Origin: Bacteroidota bacterium
GTDB taxonomy: Bacteria; Bacteroidota; Bacteroidia; Sphingobacteriales; Sphingobacteriaceae
Assembly (NCBI GenBank): GCA_013286325.1
Contig: JABDFZ010000028.1
Coordinates: 1 to 33,220, forward strand
Reading direction: 5' to 3'
DNA length: 33,220 bases
Shown: positions 9,598-17,365 of the stretch, in pieces
Numbering within the stretch: position 1 is the first letter of the stretch
Layout: every line of letters begins with the position of its first letter
Program-made: the position numbers and the translations under genes
Notes under the pieces: generated by a model
The model's input: only the letters and a program-made list of their open reading frames with translations
The model's database searches: none
Told to the model about the DNA's origin: nothing

Positions 9598-9642
9598 CTA
9601 ATACGCCCGTTCAGGTGCGTACACTTGAGCGGGCGTATTTAG
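9598..9642 (-). terminator. Long stem-loop downstream of ychF
   Basis: Arms 9598-9617 and 9622-9642 pair over about 20 bp around a CGTA loop, with a core of TACGCCCG / CGGGCGTA. One base is bulged, and two positions are G-U wobbles when read on the plus strand (A-C mismatches on the minus). It lies 29 bp past the ychF stop and could end that transcript. The T-run is poor (tagtattt on the minus strand), so processing or stabilisation is an alternative. Confidence 0.55.
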
Positions 9643-9670
9643 TTGAAATATTAGATGAGAGCGTTTCTGG

Positions 9671-10774
9671 CTATACGTTAAACCTGAAATGCATAATATC
9701 GCCATCCTGCACAATATAGGTTTTACCTTCAATGCCTAATTTACCATTGTCTTTAATAACTGCTTCTGATCCGTTGAATTTTACAAAATCCTCGTATTTT
9801 ATTACTTCAGCGCGGATAAACCCTTTTTCAAAATCAGTATGGATAACGCCTGCTGCCTGTGGTGCAGTAAAGCCCTTTGTAATTGTCCAGGCGCGCACTT
9901 CCTGTACTCCAGCAGTAAAGTAAGTGGCAAGATTGAGCAGCTTGTAGGCGGCCTTTATCAGCTTGTTTACACCAGATTCAGTTAAACCCAGGTCATCCAA
10001 AAACATCTGGCGTTCTTCGTAAGTCTCCAGTTGTGAAATTTCAGACTCTATCTGTGCTGATATAATCAGTACTTCAGCATTTTCGTCTTTTACAGCAGCT
10101 TTAACCCTCTCAACGTAAGCATTCCCGGTATTAACAGACGCTTCATCAACATTACAAACATAAAGCACTGGCTTTGCAGTAAGCAGCCATATATCTTCAA
10201 TATATTCCTTGTCTTCTTCAGCAACAGGGGCTGTACGTGCCGATTTACCTGCCAGCAAATGATTTTTGTACACGGTAAGCACATCAAAAGTCTTTTTAGC
10301 TTCTTTATCGCCGCCTGTTTTAGCCATCTTTTCAACCTTCTGAATCTTCTTTTCTATCGAATCCAGATCTTTTAGCTGTAGCTCGGTATCAATAATTTCC
10401 TTATCGCGGATAGGGTCGACAGAGCCATCAACATGGATCACATTATCATTATCAAAACACCGCAAAACATGAATTATAGCATTAGTAGCGCGGATATTGG
10501 CCAAAAACTGGTTACCCAAACCTTCGCCCTTGCTGGCGCCTTTAACCAGGCCTGCAATGTCCACTATCTCAATAACATTGGGCACAACATTTTTGGGGTT
10601 GACTATTTCTGTAAGCTTGGTTAAACGCTCATCAGGTACGGTAATTACCCCTACATTCGGTTCAATAGTGCAAAAAGGAAAATTAGCCGCCTGTGCTTTA
10701 GCATTCGATAAGCAATTAAAAAGTGTTGATTTACCCACATTCGGCAAACCTACTATACCACATTGTAGTCCCAT
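9671..10774 (-). CDS. ychF: Ribosome-binding ATPase YchF (Obg-like)
   Basis: This 367-residue cytosolic P-loop ATPase of the Obg/YchF family binds ribosomes and takes part in translation and stress control. Visible are the P-loop GLPNVGKST at 9-17, the G3 segment VDIAGLVKGASKGEGLGNQF, and NVDE at 208-211 in the place of the GTPase NKxD. This replacement is the known reason YchF proteins prefer ATP. The C-terminus is a TGS domain (AWTITKGFTAPQAAGVIHTDFEKGFIRAEVI in two halves) ending in DGDIMHFRFNV. Length and start (MGLQCGIVGLPNVGKST) agree with the family. It is divergent from mgtE, with a strong hairpin between the two. Confidence 0.97.
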   Translation of the reverse strand: MGLQCGIVGLPNVGKSTLFNCLSNAKAQAANFPFCTIEPNVGVITVPDERLTKLTEIVNPKNVVPNVIEIVDIAGLVKGASKGEGLGNQFLANIRATNAIIHVLRCFDNDNVIHVDGSVDPIRDKEIIDTELQLKDLDSIEKKIQKVEKMAKTGGDKEAKKTFDVLTVYKNHLLAGKSARTAPVAEEDKEYIEDIWLLTAKPVLYVCNVDEASVNTGNAYVERVKAAVKDENAEVLIISAQIESEISQLETYEERQMFLDDLGLTESGVNKLIKAAYKLLNLATYFTAGVQEVRAWTITKGFTAPQAAGVIHTDFEKGFIRAEVIKYEDFVKFNGSEAVIKDNGKLGIEGKTYIVQDGDIMHFRFNV

Positions 10775-10797
10775 TTATTTAAAGATTTTAGTCCATA

Positions 10798-10863
10798 GTC
10801 GATAGTCCATGGACCATAGTAAGGAGATAAATAACCATCGACCATGGTCTATGGACTATCGAC
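10798..10863. repeat. Imperfect inverted repeat in the ychF-mgtE divergent region
   Basis: Arms 10798-10820 and 10841-10863 match at 21 of 23 positions, around a 20-nt loop. The words gatagtccat, ggaccatag, ccatggtc and tggactatc repeat within the arms, giving a structure that can fold in several ways. The element lies upstream of both genes, so it is not a normal terminator. If the box at 10874-10881 is the ychF promoter, the hairpin sits in the ychF 5' leader. Confidence 0.7.
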
Positions 10864-10873
10864 AAAAAGTCTG

Positions 10874-10881
10874 CAAAGATA
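10874..10881 (-). promoter_or_regulatory. Possible -7 box of ychF (TATCTTTG on the minus strand)
   Basis: On the minus strand the box reads TATCTTTG, a perfect match to the Bacteroidetes TAnnTTTG element. No TTG is seen at the usual 19-21 bp upstream, so the support is only half. Confidence 0.35.
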
Positions 10882-10961
10882 ACAGAAAAAATTGCCTGCG
10901 TTTTGAAAAAATAAACGACTTTTGCGCCAGTACAAAAAGCAGTCAAAAAGTTTAAATATGT

Positions 10962-10969
10962 AAAGGAGG
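10962..10969 (+). promoter_or_regulatory. Strong Shine-Dalgarno of mgtE
   Basis: AAAGGAGG stands 7 nt before the ATG at 10977 and is fully complementary to the usual 16S anti-SD. Such sites are rare in Bacteroidota, and neighbouring genes lack one. A start-stop pair ATG-TAA at 10958-10963 overlaps its first bases. The site fixes the start of mgtE. Confidence 0.75.
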
Positions 10970-10976
10970 ATTTTTT

Positions 10977-12410
10977 ATGGAAGAAATGGTTGAACAAGTA
11001 AGCGTATTACTGGAACAGGAAGACAAAAACCAATTACAGGAATATTTGAACAGCCTTAACATATCGGACGTTGAAGAGCTGATAGGTGAGCTTCCGGAAC
11101 ATGGCCCTTTATTTATTGAAACTTTATCCCTCAACCGGTCTGTAAATGTATTCCGCATCCTTGACTTTCCTACCCAGGAGCGTATTATAAAAAAACTTTC
11201 AGGGCAACGGGTAGCAGAGCTGATAAACGAACTGCCTCCTGATGACCGTACCTCGCTTTTTAGTGAGCTGCATGGCGACGCTGTTCAGAAACTAATTCAG
11301 CACCTTTCACCTGCCGACCGTAAAGAAGCTTTACAATTACTCGGTTATGAAGAGGATAGCGTTGGTCGCTTAATGACCCCAGATTATATTGCTGTAAAAA
11401 AAAACTGGGATGTAAAGCGGGTACTTTCGCATATCCGCGAATATGGTAAAAACTCTGAAACCATTGATGTAATCTATGTACTGGGCGATAAGGGCGTTTT
11501 ATTAGATGATATCCGGATCCGCGAAATTTTATTGGTTGATCCTGAAACTAAGGTGAGCCAGTTAATGGATGGCCGCCTCATTGCACTTAAAGCCACCGAC
11601 CCGCAAGAAGAAGCAATAAATGTTTTCAGGATGAATAATAGGGTGGCATTGCCGGTTACAGATGATGCCGACGTTTTATTAGGCATTGTAACCGTTGATG
11701 ATATCCTTTGGATTGCTAATGAAGAATATACCGAAGATATACAAAAGATAGGTGGTACAGAGGCATTGGACGAGCCATATCTTGACATCAACTTGCTGAA
11801 GCTTGTTAAAAAGCGTGTAGGCTGGCTTATCGTTTTGTTTTTGGGCGAAATGCTCACCGCTACTGCCATGGGTTATTTCGGCGATGAAATTGGCATTGTG
11901 GTAGCGCTGGCGTTCTTCCTGCCGCTTATTATTTCCAGCGGGGGCAACAGTGGCTCACAGGCATCAACATTAATCATACAGGCTATGGCTTTGGGTGAGG
12001 TAACAGTTGCCGACTGGTGGCGGGTTATGCGCCGCGAATTGCTTTCGGGTTTAATGCTTGGGGTAATTTTGGGTATAATCGGGTTTTTCCGCATAACTAT
12101 ATGGAGTGCATTTAGTACTGTTTATGGCCCGCACTGGCTGCTTATTGCATTTACTGTAGGCTTTGCGTTAATAGGAGTGGTGCTATGGGGTTCGCTGGCA
12201 GGCTCTATGCTTCCGCTGATATTAAAAAAACTGGGCGCCGACCCTGCAACTTCTTCCGCACCATTTGTAGCAACATTGGTGGATGTAACAGGGTTGATCA
12301 TTTATTTCACCATTGCTTCGCTGGTAATGCATGATATTTTACATCCGCCTGTAACGCATATGCATAATATTATGTCTATACATCATAATCTAAAGGTAAT
12401 TCCGCATTAA
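10977..12410 (+). CDS. mgtE: Magnesium transporter MgtE
   Basis: This 477-residue inner-membrane Mg2+ channel is gated by cytosolic Mg2+. In order it has a superhelical MgtE N domain (about 10-130, with LPPDDRTSLFSEL and LSPADRKEALQLL), a CBS pair (about 135-255, VGRLMTPDYIAV and RVALPVTDDADVLLGIVTVDDIL), a connecting helix, and five membrane helices from about residue 280. The membrane part carries GGNSGSQAST and the pore segment FVATLVDVTGLIIYF, whose Asp corresponds to the ion-binding Asp of characterised MgtE. The length is normal. No Mg2+ riboswitch was recognised in the 200-bp upstream region. The strong ribosome binding site suggests high translation capacity. Confidence 0.97.
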   Translation: MEEMVEQVSVLLEQEDKNQLQEYLNSLNISDVEELIGELPEHGPLFIETLSLNRSVNVFRILDFPTQERIIKKLSGQRVAELINELPPDDRTSLFSELHGDAVQKLIQHLSPADRKEALQLLGYEEDSVGRLMTPDYIAVKKNWDVKRVLSHIREYGKNSETIDVIYVLGDKGVLLDDIRIREILLVDPETKVSQLMDGRLIALKATDPQEEAINVFRMNNRVALPVTDDADVLLGIVTVDDILWIANEEYTEDIQKIGGTEALDEPYLDINLLKLVKKRVGWLIVLFLGEMLTATAMGYFGDEIGIVVALAFFLPLIISSGGNSGSQASTLIIQAMALGEVTVADWWRVMRRELLSGLMLGVILGIIGFFRITIWSAFSTVYGPHWLLIAFTVGFALIGVVLWGSLAGSMLPLILKKLGADPATSSAPFVATLVDVTGLIIYFTIASLVMHDILHPPVTHMHNIMSIHHNLKVIPH

Positions 12411-12459
12411 ATGATGTCAGTATAGATAGTAGTTAGTACCCTTATCTTCACTAATTTTC

Positions 12460-12489
12460 TTGTTTGGTTTAAAGAATTTAATATCTTTA
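12460..12489 (+). promoter_or_regulatory. Likely promoter of the DUF5362-like gene
   Basis: TTG at 12460-12462, a 19-bp spacer, then TATCTTTA at 12482-12489. This matches the Bacteroidetes TTG-N19-TAnnTTTG promoter except for the last base. It lies 34 bp before the ATG at 12524. Confidence 0.5.
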
Positions 12490-12523
12490 GAATACTAAAA
12501 ACTTTAAAACAATCAATTGAACT

Positions 12524-13015
12524 ATGGAAACAACAGGAAACTTTGTGGAGCCGGGTGCTGAGACCGAACTTGTCTTAACTTTCGAAGCACAAACCTATTT
12601 ACGCGAGGCTGGTAAATGGGCCGTTTTTTTAAGCATAATAGGCTTTATTATTTGCGGATTTATAGTGTTGGCTGCATTATTTGCTGGTGCTATGATGTCG
12701 GCAGTGTCCAGATTTTCTACCGGGCCAATGGCTGCAACAGCAATGGCAGGCATGGGTGGTCTTATAACGGTGGTGTATTTACTTGGTGCTTTAATTTACT
12801 TTTTCTTCTCGCTTTATTTATACCAGTTTGGCAGCAGGGTTAAAAAAGGTATCATGTTTTTAGATAGTTTACACGTTACAAATGCCCTGGGGAAATTAAA
12901 ATCATTCTTTAAATTATGGGGGATAATTACAATAGTTGTATTGTGTTTTTATGCATTGGCAATTATATGTGCAATTCTATTCGGGTTATCAACATCATCA
13001 ATGATGGGCAGATAA
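12524..13015 (+). CDS. Small three-helix membrane protein, DUF5362-like
   Basis: A 163-residue protein with a short acidic N-terminus, then LTFEAQTYLREAGKWAVFLSI leading into membrane helix 1 (about 31-58). Helix 2 is at about 76-100 and helix 3 at about 131-155. The EAQTYLREAGKWAKF-type lead into helix 1 and the YQFGSRVKKGI loop are typical of DUF5362 proteins of Bacteroidota, whose function is unknown. The gene has its own likely promoter upstream and a clean intrinsic terminator downstream, so it is probably a single-gene unit. The family call is from memory of the motif and the function is open. Confidence 0.75.
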   Translation: METTGNFVEPGAETELVLTFEAQTYLREAGKWAVFLSIIGFIICGFIVLAALFAGAMMSAVSRFSTGPMAATAMAGMGGLITVVYLLGALIYFFFSLYLYQFGSRVKKGIMFLDSLHVTNALGKLKSFFKLWGIITIVVLCFYALAIICAILFGLSTSSMMGR

Positions 13016-13029
13016 AAAACGACATAACA

Positions 13030-13057
13030 AAAAACCCCCGGTGAGTCGGGGGTTTTT
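13030..13057. terminator. Bidirectional intrinsic terminator
   Basis: A perfect 11-bp stem, AAAAACCCCCG / CGGGGGTTTTT, with the loop GTGAGT. The A-run before and the T-run after make it work in both directions. It serves the DUF5362-like gene (+) and the convergent DUF3276 gene (-). Confidence 0.92.
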
Positions 13058-13087
13058 CAAAAATAGTTTAGTTAGTTTGTTCAGTGT

Positions 13088-13417
13088 TTATATTTCAAAA
13101 GAGAAATCTTCGTCTGCTGTTTTAGCAATTTCCTGATTTTCGCTGTATTCATAGCGCTTCTCAACAACTTCCTGATTTGCTTTAATGTACTCTACAGTAT
13201 CTTTTAAGCCCTCAGCAAATTTTTCGAAATCCTCCTTGTACAAAAAAATCTTGTGTTTAATAAAAACCCCGTCCTCCAAACGCTTTTTGCTTTCGGTGAT
13301 CGTAACATAGTAATCGTTTGAACGGGTTGCTTTTACATCGAAAAAATAAGTCCGTTTACCGGCCCTTACTTTCTTCGAGTAAACCTCCTCCCGCTCTCTG
13401 TTTTCAAAATCTGCCAT
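13088..13417 (-). CDS. DUF3276 PUR-alpha-like nucleic-acid-binding protein
   Basis: A 109-residue protein. I start it at MADFENREREEVYSKKVRAG (ATG at 13417), because the 20 codons upstream in the frame do not look like the family and homologues start here. One PUR repeat is visible (KKVRAGKRTYFFDVKATRSN, then DYYVTITESKKR and HKIFLYKEDFEKFAEGL). The same family includes the Borrelia PUR-domain protein that binds single-stranded DNA and RNA, so a role as a cytosolic nucleic-acid-binding regulator is inferred. The C-terminus is acidic. It converges on the DUF5362-like gene and shares its terminator. Confidence 0.88.
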   Translation of the reverse strand: MADFENREREEVYSKKVRAGKRTYFFDVKATRSNDYYVTITESKKRLEDGVFIKHKIFLYKEDFEKFAEGLKDTVEYIKANQEVVEKRYEYSENQEIAKTADEDFSFEI

Positions 13418-13535
13418 AATATATGTGTCGTAACTAGTTTTGGTTGGCATAAATATAAATAATTTTTCAAAGTACAAGGATTAATTCCAATATAAATGAA
13501 CTTTTGTTATAATTATTTTATTTTTTAGTTGATTT

Positions 13536-15323
13536 TTATGCGTTTTCTTCTTCTTCAAGTAATTGTTTTTCGTACAATTCGAAATAAATGCCTTTTTGTT
13601 CCATTAAATCGGTGTGGTTTCCCTGTTCTGCAATTTCGCCATTATCCATCACCAAAATTTTATCTGCATTTTTTATGGTCGAGATACGATGGGCAATAAT
13701 TATGCTTGTTTTGCCAATCATATTGCGCCCCAAATTGTTTAATATCTCCTCTTCAGTGCGTGTGTCAACAGCCGAAAGACAGTCATCAAAAATAAGTACC
13801 TGTGGCTGTTTAACAATTGCCCTGGCTATAGACACGCGTTGTTTTTGTCCGCCCGAAAGCGTTATGCCGCGCTCGCCTATCAACGTTTCAAAGCCTTTAT
13901 CAAGCTCCATAATATTCTGATAAACGGCTGCATCTTTTGCCGCAACTGAAACCTTTTCCATATCAAGAACGTCAGCACTAAAAGCAATATTGTTTGCAAT
14001 CGTATCCGAAAACAGGAAAACCTCCTGTGGTACAAAACCAATTTGCGAGCGGTATCCCTCCAAATTAAGCCGGGTAATCGCTGTATTGTCAATCAAAATT
14101 TCCCCTCCGGTTGTGTCGTACATCCGCATAATTAAATTAGCGATGGTAGATTTTCCAGAACCTGTGCGACCTATTACAGCCACCATTTCGCCGGGTTTGG
14201 CAGTGAACGATACATTTTTTAAGGCTTGTATACCTGTATCAGGATAAATGAACGAAACGTTGTTAAATTCAATTTGTCCTTTTATTAATTGTTTGGCAAT
14301 ATTTGGAGAGACAATCTCCGGCTGCTGATGCAAAAACTCATTGATACGCTTTTGGGAAGCAGCCGCCCGCTGGATCAATGAGGTTACCCATCCTAAGGCT
14401 ATAACAGGGAAGGTAAGCTGGTTAAGGTAAACTATAAATTCGGCAATATTACCCGATGTAATATTACCTTTCATAACCTCAATGCCGCCAACATACATGG
14501 TGATAACATTACTCAGGCCAACAAGTAATAACATAAGCGGATAAAACATGGCCTGGACCTTAACAAGCTCCATAGAGTGTGTTTTGTAGTTCTCACTCTC
14601 CGCTGCAAACTTATCGGTAACGTGTTTCTCACGAACATATGATTTGATAACCCTTATACCAGAAAAATTTTCCTGAACAAAGCTGGAAAGTGCTGACAAC
14701 CGTTGCTGTATCTTTTCACTTCTGAAATTGATAGTATTATTAACATAATAGATAATTATAGCAAGTATAGGAAGTGGCAATACCGACCATATGGCAAGCC
14801 TTACGTTAACCGTAAGCATTACGCAAATAACCATTACAAAAAGCACAACAGTATTTATGGTATACATAATGCCCGGGCCAAGGTACATACGCACGCGGCT
14901 GACATCCTCCGTAACCCGGTTCATCAGGTCGCCGGTGTTGTGGCGGCGGTAAAAGGCAAGTGATAGCAGCTGGTAATGGGCGTAGATCTCATTTTTAAGA
15001 TCATATTCAATATGCCGCGACATCAATATGATGGTTTGCCTCATAAAAAACAGGAACAAGCCTCTTATTAAAGCCAAAACCAACACCAGTATACCAAATA
15101 AAAACAGGCTCAGGCCAAATATTTCGTAAATCATGCCTTGCCTGTTGAACCCTGAAAAAAGGCGGTAAACGCTTATGTTTTCGGTAACAAGGTCAAAGGC
15201 TACACGAATAACCTGCGCAGGCAATACACCAAAAATGTTGGATATAATTACGAACAGCACACCCGGAATAAGCCGCCATCTGTATTTGTAAAAAAACTTA
15301 TTGAGGTACGCGAGGTCTTTCAT
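13536..15323 (-). CDS. ABC exporter, fused permease and ATPase (MsbA/lipid or multidrug type)
   Basis: A 595-residue half-transporter that works as a homodimer in the inner membrane. The N-terminal ~320 residues hold six membrane helices (for example VLFVIISNIFGVLPAQVI; GLSLFLFGILVLVLALIRG). The ATPase has Walker A GRTGSGKS at 385-392, a Q-loop in VPQEVFLFSDT, signature LSGGQ at 489-493, Walker B VLIFDDCLSAVD and H-loop IIIAHR. In Walker B the usual Glu after the Asp is replaced, giving FDDCLSAVDT. Many heterodimeric exporters have such a degenerate site, so reduced hydrolysis or a partner half-transporter elsewhere is possible. The exported substrate is not evident. Confidence 0.93.
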   Translation of the reverse strand: MKDLAYLNKFFYKYRWRLIPGVLFVIISNIFGVLPAQVIRVAFDLVTENISVYRLFSGFNRQGMIYEIFGLSLFLFGILVLVLALIRGLFLFFMRQTIILMSRHIEYDLKNEIYAHYQLLSLAFYRRHNTGDLMNRVTEDVSRVRMYLGPGIMYTINTVVLFVMVICVMLTVNVRLAIWSVLPLPILAIIIYYVNNTINFRSEKIQQRLSALSSFVQENFSGIRVIKSYVREKHVTDKFAAESENYKTHSMELVKVQAMFYPLMLLLVGLSNVITMYVGGIEVMKGNITSGNIAEFIVYLNQLTFPVIALGWVTSLIQRAAASQKRINEFLHQQPEIVSPNIAKQLIKGQIEFNNVSFIYPDTGIQALKNVSFTAKPGEMVAVIGRTGSGKSTIANLIMRMYDTTGGEILIDNTAITRLNLEGYRSQIGFVPQEVFLFSDTIANNIAFSADVLDMEKVSVAAKDAAVYQNIMELDKGFETLIGERGITLSGGQKQRVSIARAIVKQPQVLIFDDCLSAVDTRTEEEILNNLGRNMIGKTSIIIAHRISTIKNADKILVMDNGEIAEQGNHTDLMEQKGIYFELYEKQLLEEEENA

Positions 15324-15369
15324 ATAATCGGGGAAGTCCGGAAATCCTGAAAACAGAAGTCCGAAAACT

Positions 15370-15400
15370 CAAAAGTACAGTAATCCGGTTAACTTTTCAA
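15370..15400 (-). promoter_or_regulatory. Likely promoter of the ABC exporter gene
   Basis: On the minus strand TTG (15400-15398), a 20-bp spacer, then TACTTTTG (15377-15370) gives a perfect TAnnTTTG box. It lies 47 bp before the start codon at 15323. The same eight-base box serves the leucine dehydrogenase promoter. Confidence 0.65.
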
Positions 15401-15421
15401 GGAGGAAAGTCGTCTTAAAGT

Positions 15422-15457
15422 AAAAACAAGAAGTAGAAGGGCATGCCCTTCTGCTTC
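15422..15457 (-). terminator. Intrinsic terminator of the DUF4440-like gene
   Basis: A stem of 13 pairs with one mismatch (15430-15442 with 15445-15457) is centred on GGGCATGCCC. On the minus strand it is followed by TTGTTTTTA. It lies 28 bp past the stop of the DUF4440-like gene. Confidence 0.8.
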
Positions 15458-15485
15458 ACTAACTATTAACTGATTTTACTAAAAC

Positions 15486-15968
15486 TTACTTACTTTCCCT
15501 GTTGCTGCTAAACGAATCCCTGAACATTTTCCAGCCTTTTGAGGTCTTTTTCCAAAGGACAAGAAACTTTCCATTATCTGTTAATATACTATTCGTATCG
15601 TACGATTCCCATAGCCCTTCCTCAGTTACATAATTCTCACCATCTCCATAAACGTTAAGGGTTATGAACCTGCCATTTCTAAGCCCGAACTGGTTATAAG
15701 CCATCTTAAAGAATTTAAGTGGTGCACCTGCTTCGCGCATGGCAGGTAAATTGGGAGGCATTATAACGCAATCCTCAGCATAACGGTTAATAAATATAGA
15801 TGAATCGCCCTTTGCAAAAGACTGGAAATAAATGCTGTTGCTTGCGGCTATGGCTTCTTTAGCCTCTTCCAGATTTGTATTGGTTTTGGTCTGTGCGTTG
15901 GCCCGGTTGTATGACAGAGAGGCTATTGTTATCAACCCGGTTAAAATTAAAAATTTGTTCGTTTTCAT
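15486..15968 (-). CDS. Secreted DUF4440/SnoaL-like protein
   Basis: A 160-residue protein. I start at MKTNKFLILTGL (ATG at 15968), because this gives a clean signal peptide ending near NRANAQ; the upstream in-frame codons look non-coding. The mature part is a single NTF2-like domain (EEAKEAIAASNSIYFQSFAK, FINRYAEDCVIMPPN, ending KFLVLWKKTSKGWKMFRDSF), as in DUF4440 proteins. No catalytic set can be assigned, and such proteins may bind small ligands in the periplasm. It is divergent from leucine dehydrogenase, with a 262-bp shared region that holds promoter boxes for both. Confidence 0.82.
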   Translation of the reverse strand: MKTNKFLILTGLITIASLSYNRANAQTKTNTNLEEAKEAIAASNSIYFQSFAKGDSSIFINRYAEDCVIMPPNLPAMREAGAPLKFFKMAYNQFGLRNGRFITLNVYGDGENYVTEEGLWESYDTNSILTDNGKFLVLWKKTSKGWKMFRDSFSSNRESK

Positions 15969-16012
15969 TTTCTTTTTGCTTATTGAATAATTGTTTTGAT
16001 TCTTATTATAAG

Positions 16013-16020
16013 CAAAAATA
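16013..16020 (-). promoter_or_regulatory. Possible -7 box of the DUF4440-like gene
   Basis: The minus strand reads TATTTTTG, a perfect TAnnTTTG box, 45 bp before the start codon at 15968. A TTG at the right distance is not seen, so this is a half-supported promoter. Confidence 0.4.
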
Positions 16021-16161
16021 AGGTGGCTGCAAATGCCGAAATTGTACAAAACGGAACAATCTGTCAGGTGTTTTTTTAATCTTAACCAGCTATAAATTAG
16101 CACTTGTTAGCCTTTCTTATTTTGCTTTTACATTCATAAGGCTAACTAATAGCTAAATTAG

Positions 16162-16192
16162 TTTGCAGCAATAAAAAAAACCGCTACTTTTG
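16162..16192 (+). promoter_or_regulatory. Promoter of leucine dehydrogenase
   Basis: TTTG at 16162-16165, a 19-bp spacer, then TACTTTTG at 16185-16192. Both boxes and the spacing agree with the Bacteroidetes primary sigma-factor consensus. Transcription should start near 16198-16200, leaving a leader of about 30 nt before the ATG at 16231. Confidence 0.75.
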
Positions 16193-16230
16193 TCACCGAG
16201 CCGAACAGAATATTTACTTTGTCACTTCTA

Positions 16231-17316
16231 ATGCCTAATTCAAACCCTAGTGAATCAATATTTAGCCAACTTGAGGCTTACGGACATAAGAAAGTTGTAT
16301 TTTGCAGTGATCCGGAAACAGGCTTAAAAGCAATCATCGCTATTCACGATACTACCCTTGGTCCAGCATTGGGTGGCACACGCATGTGGGCCTATAAAAC
16401 TGAAGCCGATGCGCTATACGATGTGCTGCGGCTGTCAAAAAGCATGACCTATAAGGCTGCTATCGCTGGTCTTAATTTAGGAGGGGGCAAGGCAGTGATC
16501 ATCGGCGATTCGCATAAAGATAAAACAGAAGCATTACTGCGTAAATTTGGCCGATTTATAAAAAACCTTAATGGTGAATTCATTACCGCCGAAGATGTGG
16601 GTACAAATCCGAGGGATATGGAATATATCCGGATGGAAACCCAGCATGTTACCGGTGTTCCTGAAACCATTGGGGGCAGCGGCGATCCTTCGCCTATCAC
16701 TGCTTTAGGTGTTTATATGGGGATAAAGGCTTGTGTAAAAGAGCTTTATGGCAATGATAATTTAACCGGAAAATCGGTAATTGTGCAGGGAATAGGCCAT
16801 GTGGGCGAAAACCTGGTGAAATTGCTCCGCGACGAAAATGCGAAAGTTTACATCAGTGATATCAATGATGAAAGAGTAGGGCAGGTAGCTAAAAAGCACG
16901 GTGCTGAAATTGTTTCGAATAATAGTATTTTTGATATAAATGCCGATATTTATGCTCCATGTGCATTAGGGGCAACTATTAATACCCAAACAATAAATAA
17001 GCTTAAATGCGGTATTATTGCAGGGTCGGCTAATAACCAGTTGGAGGATGAAAGCCTTCACGGGCAAATGCTGCTCGATAAAGGAATTTTATTCGCTCCT
17101 GACTATGTGATAAACGCGGGAGGCATTATTAATTGTTATTCCGAATTGATGGGCTTTAGTAAAAAGCGCACCATGCAGTTAACGGAAAATATTTACGAGG
17201 CTACAAGGAATGTTTTAAAACTTTCTAAGTCCGAAAGCATTTCTACAATCGTTGCAGCAAACAAAATTGCAGAGAAAAGAATTGCTGATATTAAAAAAGT
17301 GAAATCAACCTATTAA
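16231..17316 (+). CDS. ldh: Leucine dehydrogenase (Glu/Leu/Phe/Val dehydrogenase family)
   Basis: A 361-residue cytosolic NAD-dependent enzyme that interconverts leucine (and other branched-chain amino acids) with the 2-oxo acid plus ammonia. The start is the ATG at 16231; a TTG 12 bp upstream is possible but less likely. The catalytic region holds GPALGGTRMW, Lys75 in MTYKAAIAGLNLGGGKAVI and Lys87 in GGGK, with the same 12-residue spacing as the two active-site lysines of characterised leucine dehydrogenase. The Rossmann motif GIGHVGEN starts near residue 187. Length and motifs favour leucine over glutamate dehydrogenase. The role is probably in branched-chain amino acid breakdown or supply of branched fatty-acid primers, which are abundant in this phylum. 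It carries its own promoter. Confidence 0.93.
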   Translation: MPNSNPSESIFSQLEAYGHKKVVFCSDPETGLKAIIAIHDTTLGPALGGTRMWAYKTEADALYDVLRLSKSMTYKAAIAGLNLGGGKAVIIGDSHKDKTEALLRKFGRFIKNLNGEFITAEDVGTNPRDMEYIRMETQHVTGVPETIGGSGDPSPITALGVYMGIKACVKELYGNDNLTGKSVIVQGIGHVGENLVKLLRDENAKVYISDINDERVGQVAKKHGAEIVSNNSIFDINADIYAPCALGATINTQTINKLKCGIIAGSANNQLEDESLHGQMLLDKGILFAPDYVINAGGIINCYSELMGFSKKRTMQLTENIYEATRNVLKLSKSESISTIVAANKIAEKRIADIKKVKSTY

Positions 17317-17365
17317 AATAAAAACAGAATCCGCAACTTTGCGGAACTAAAATCGTTCTTACAAA

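Noticed and set aside
10775-10976. Mg2+ riboswitch upstream of mgtE
   Set aside because: No M-box-like conserved structure could be recognised; the only strong fold is the repeated-word hairpin at 10798-10863, and it is more likely in the ychF leader.
13101-13111. GAGAAATCTTC, the same as the inner box of the GIY-YIG-linked repeats
   Set aside because: It lies within the coding end of the DUF3276 gene (codons for DFSFEI) and has no TGTCATTTCG end or inverted partner nearby, so it is a chance match.
13418-13477. Upstream in-frame extension of the DUF3276 protein
   Set aside because: The extra 20 residues are unlike the family, and homologous proteins begin at MADFENRE.
16219-16230. TTG start of leucine dehydrogenase 12 bp before the ATG
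   Set aside because: The ATG at 16231 fits the family length, and the TTG adds only four residues without any support.
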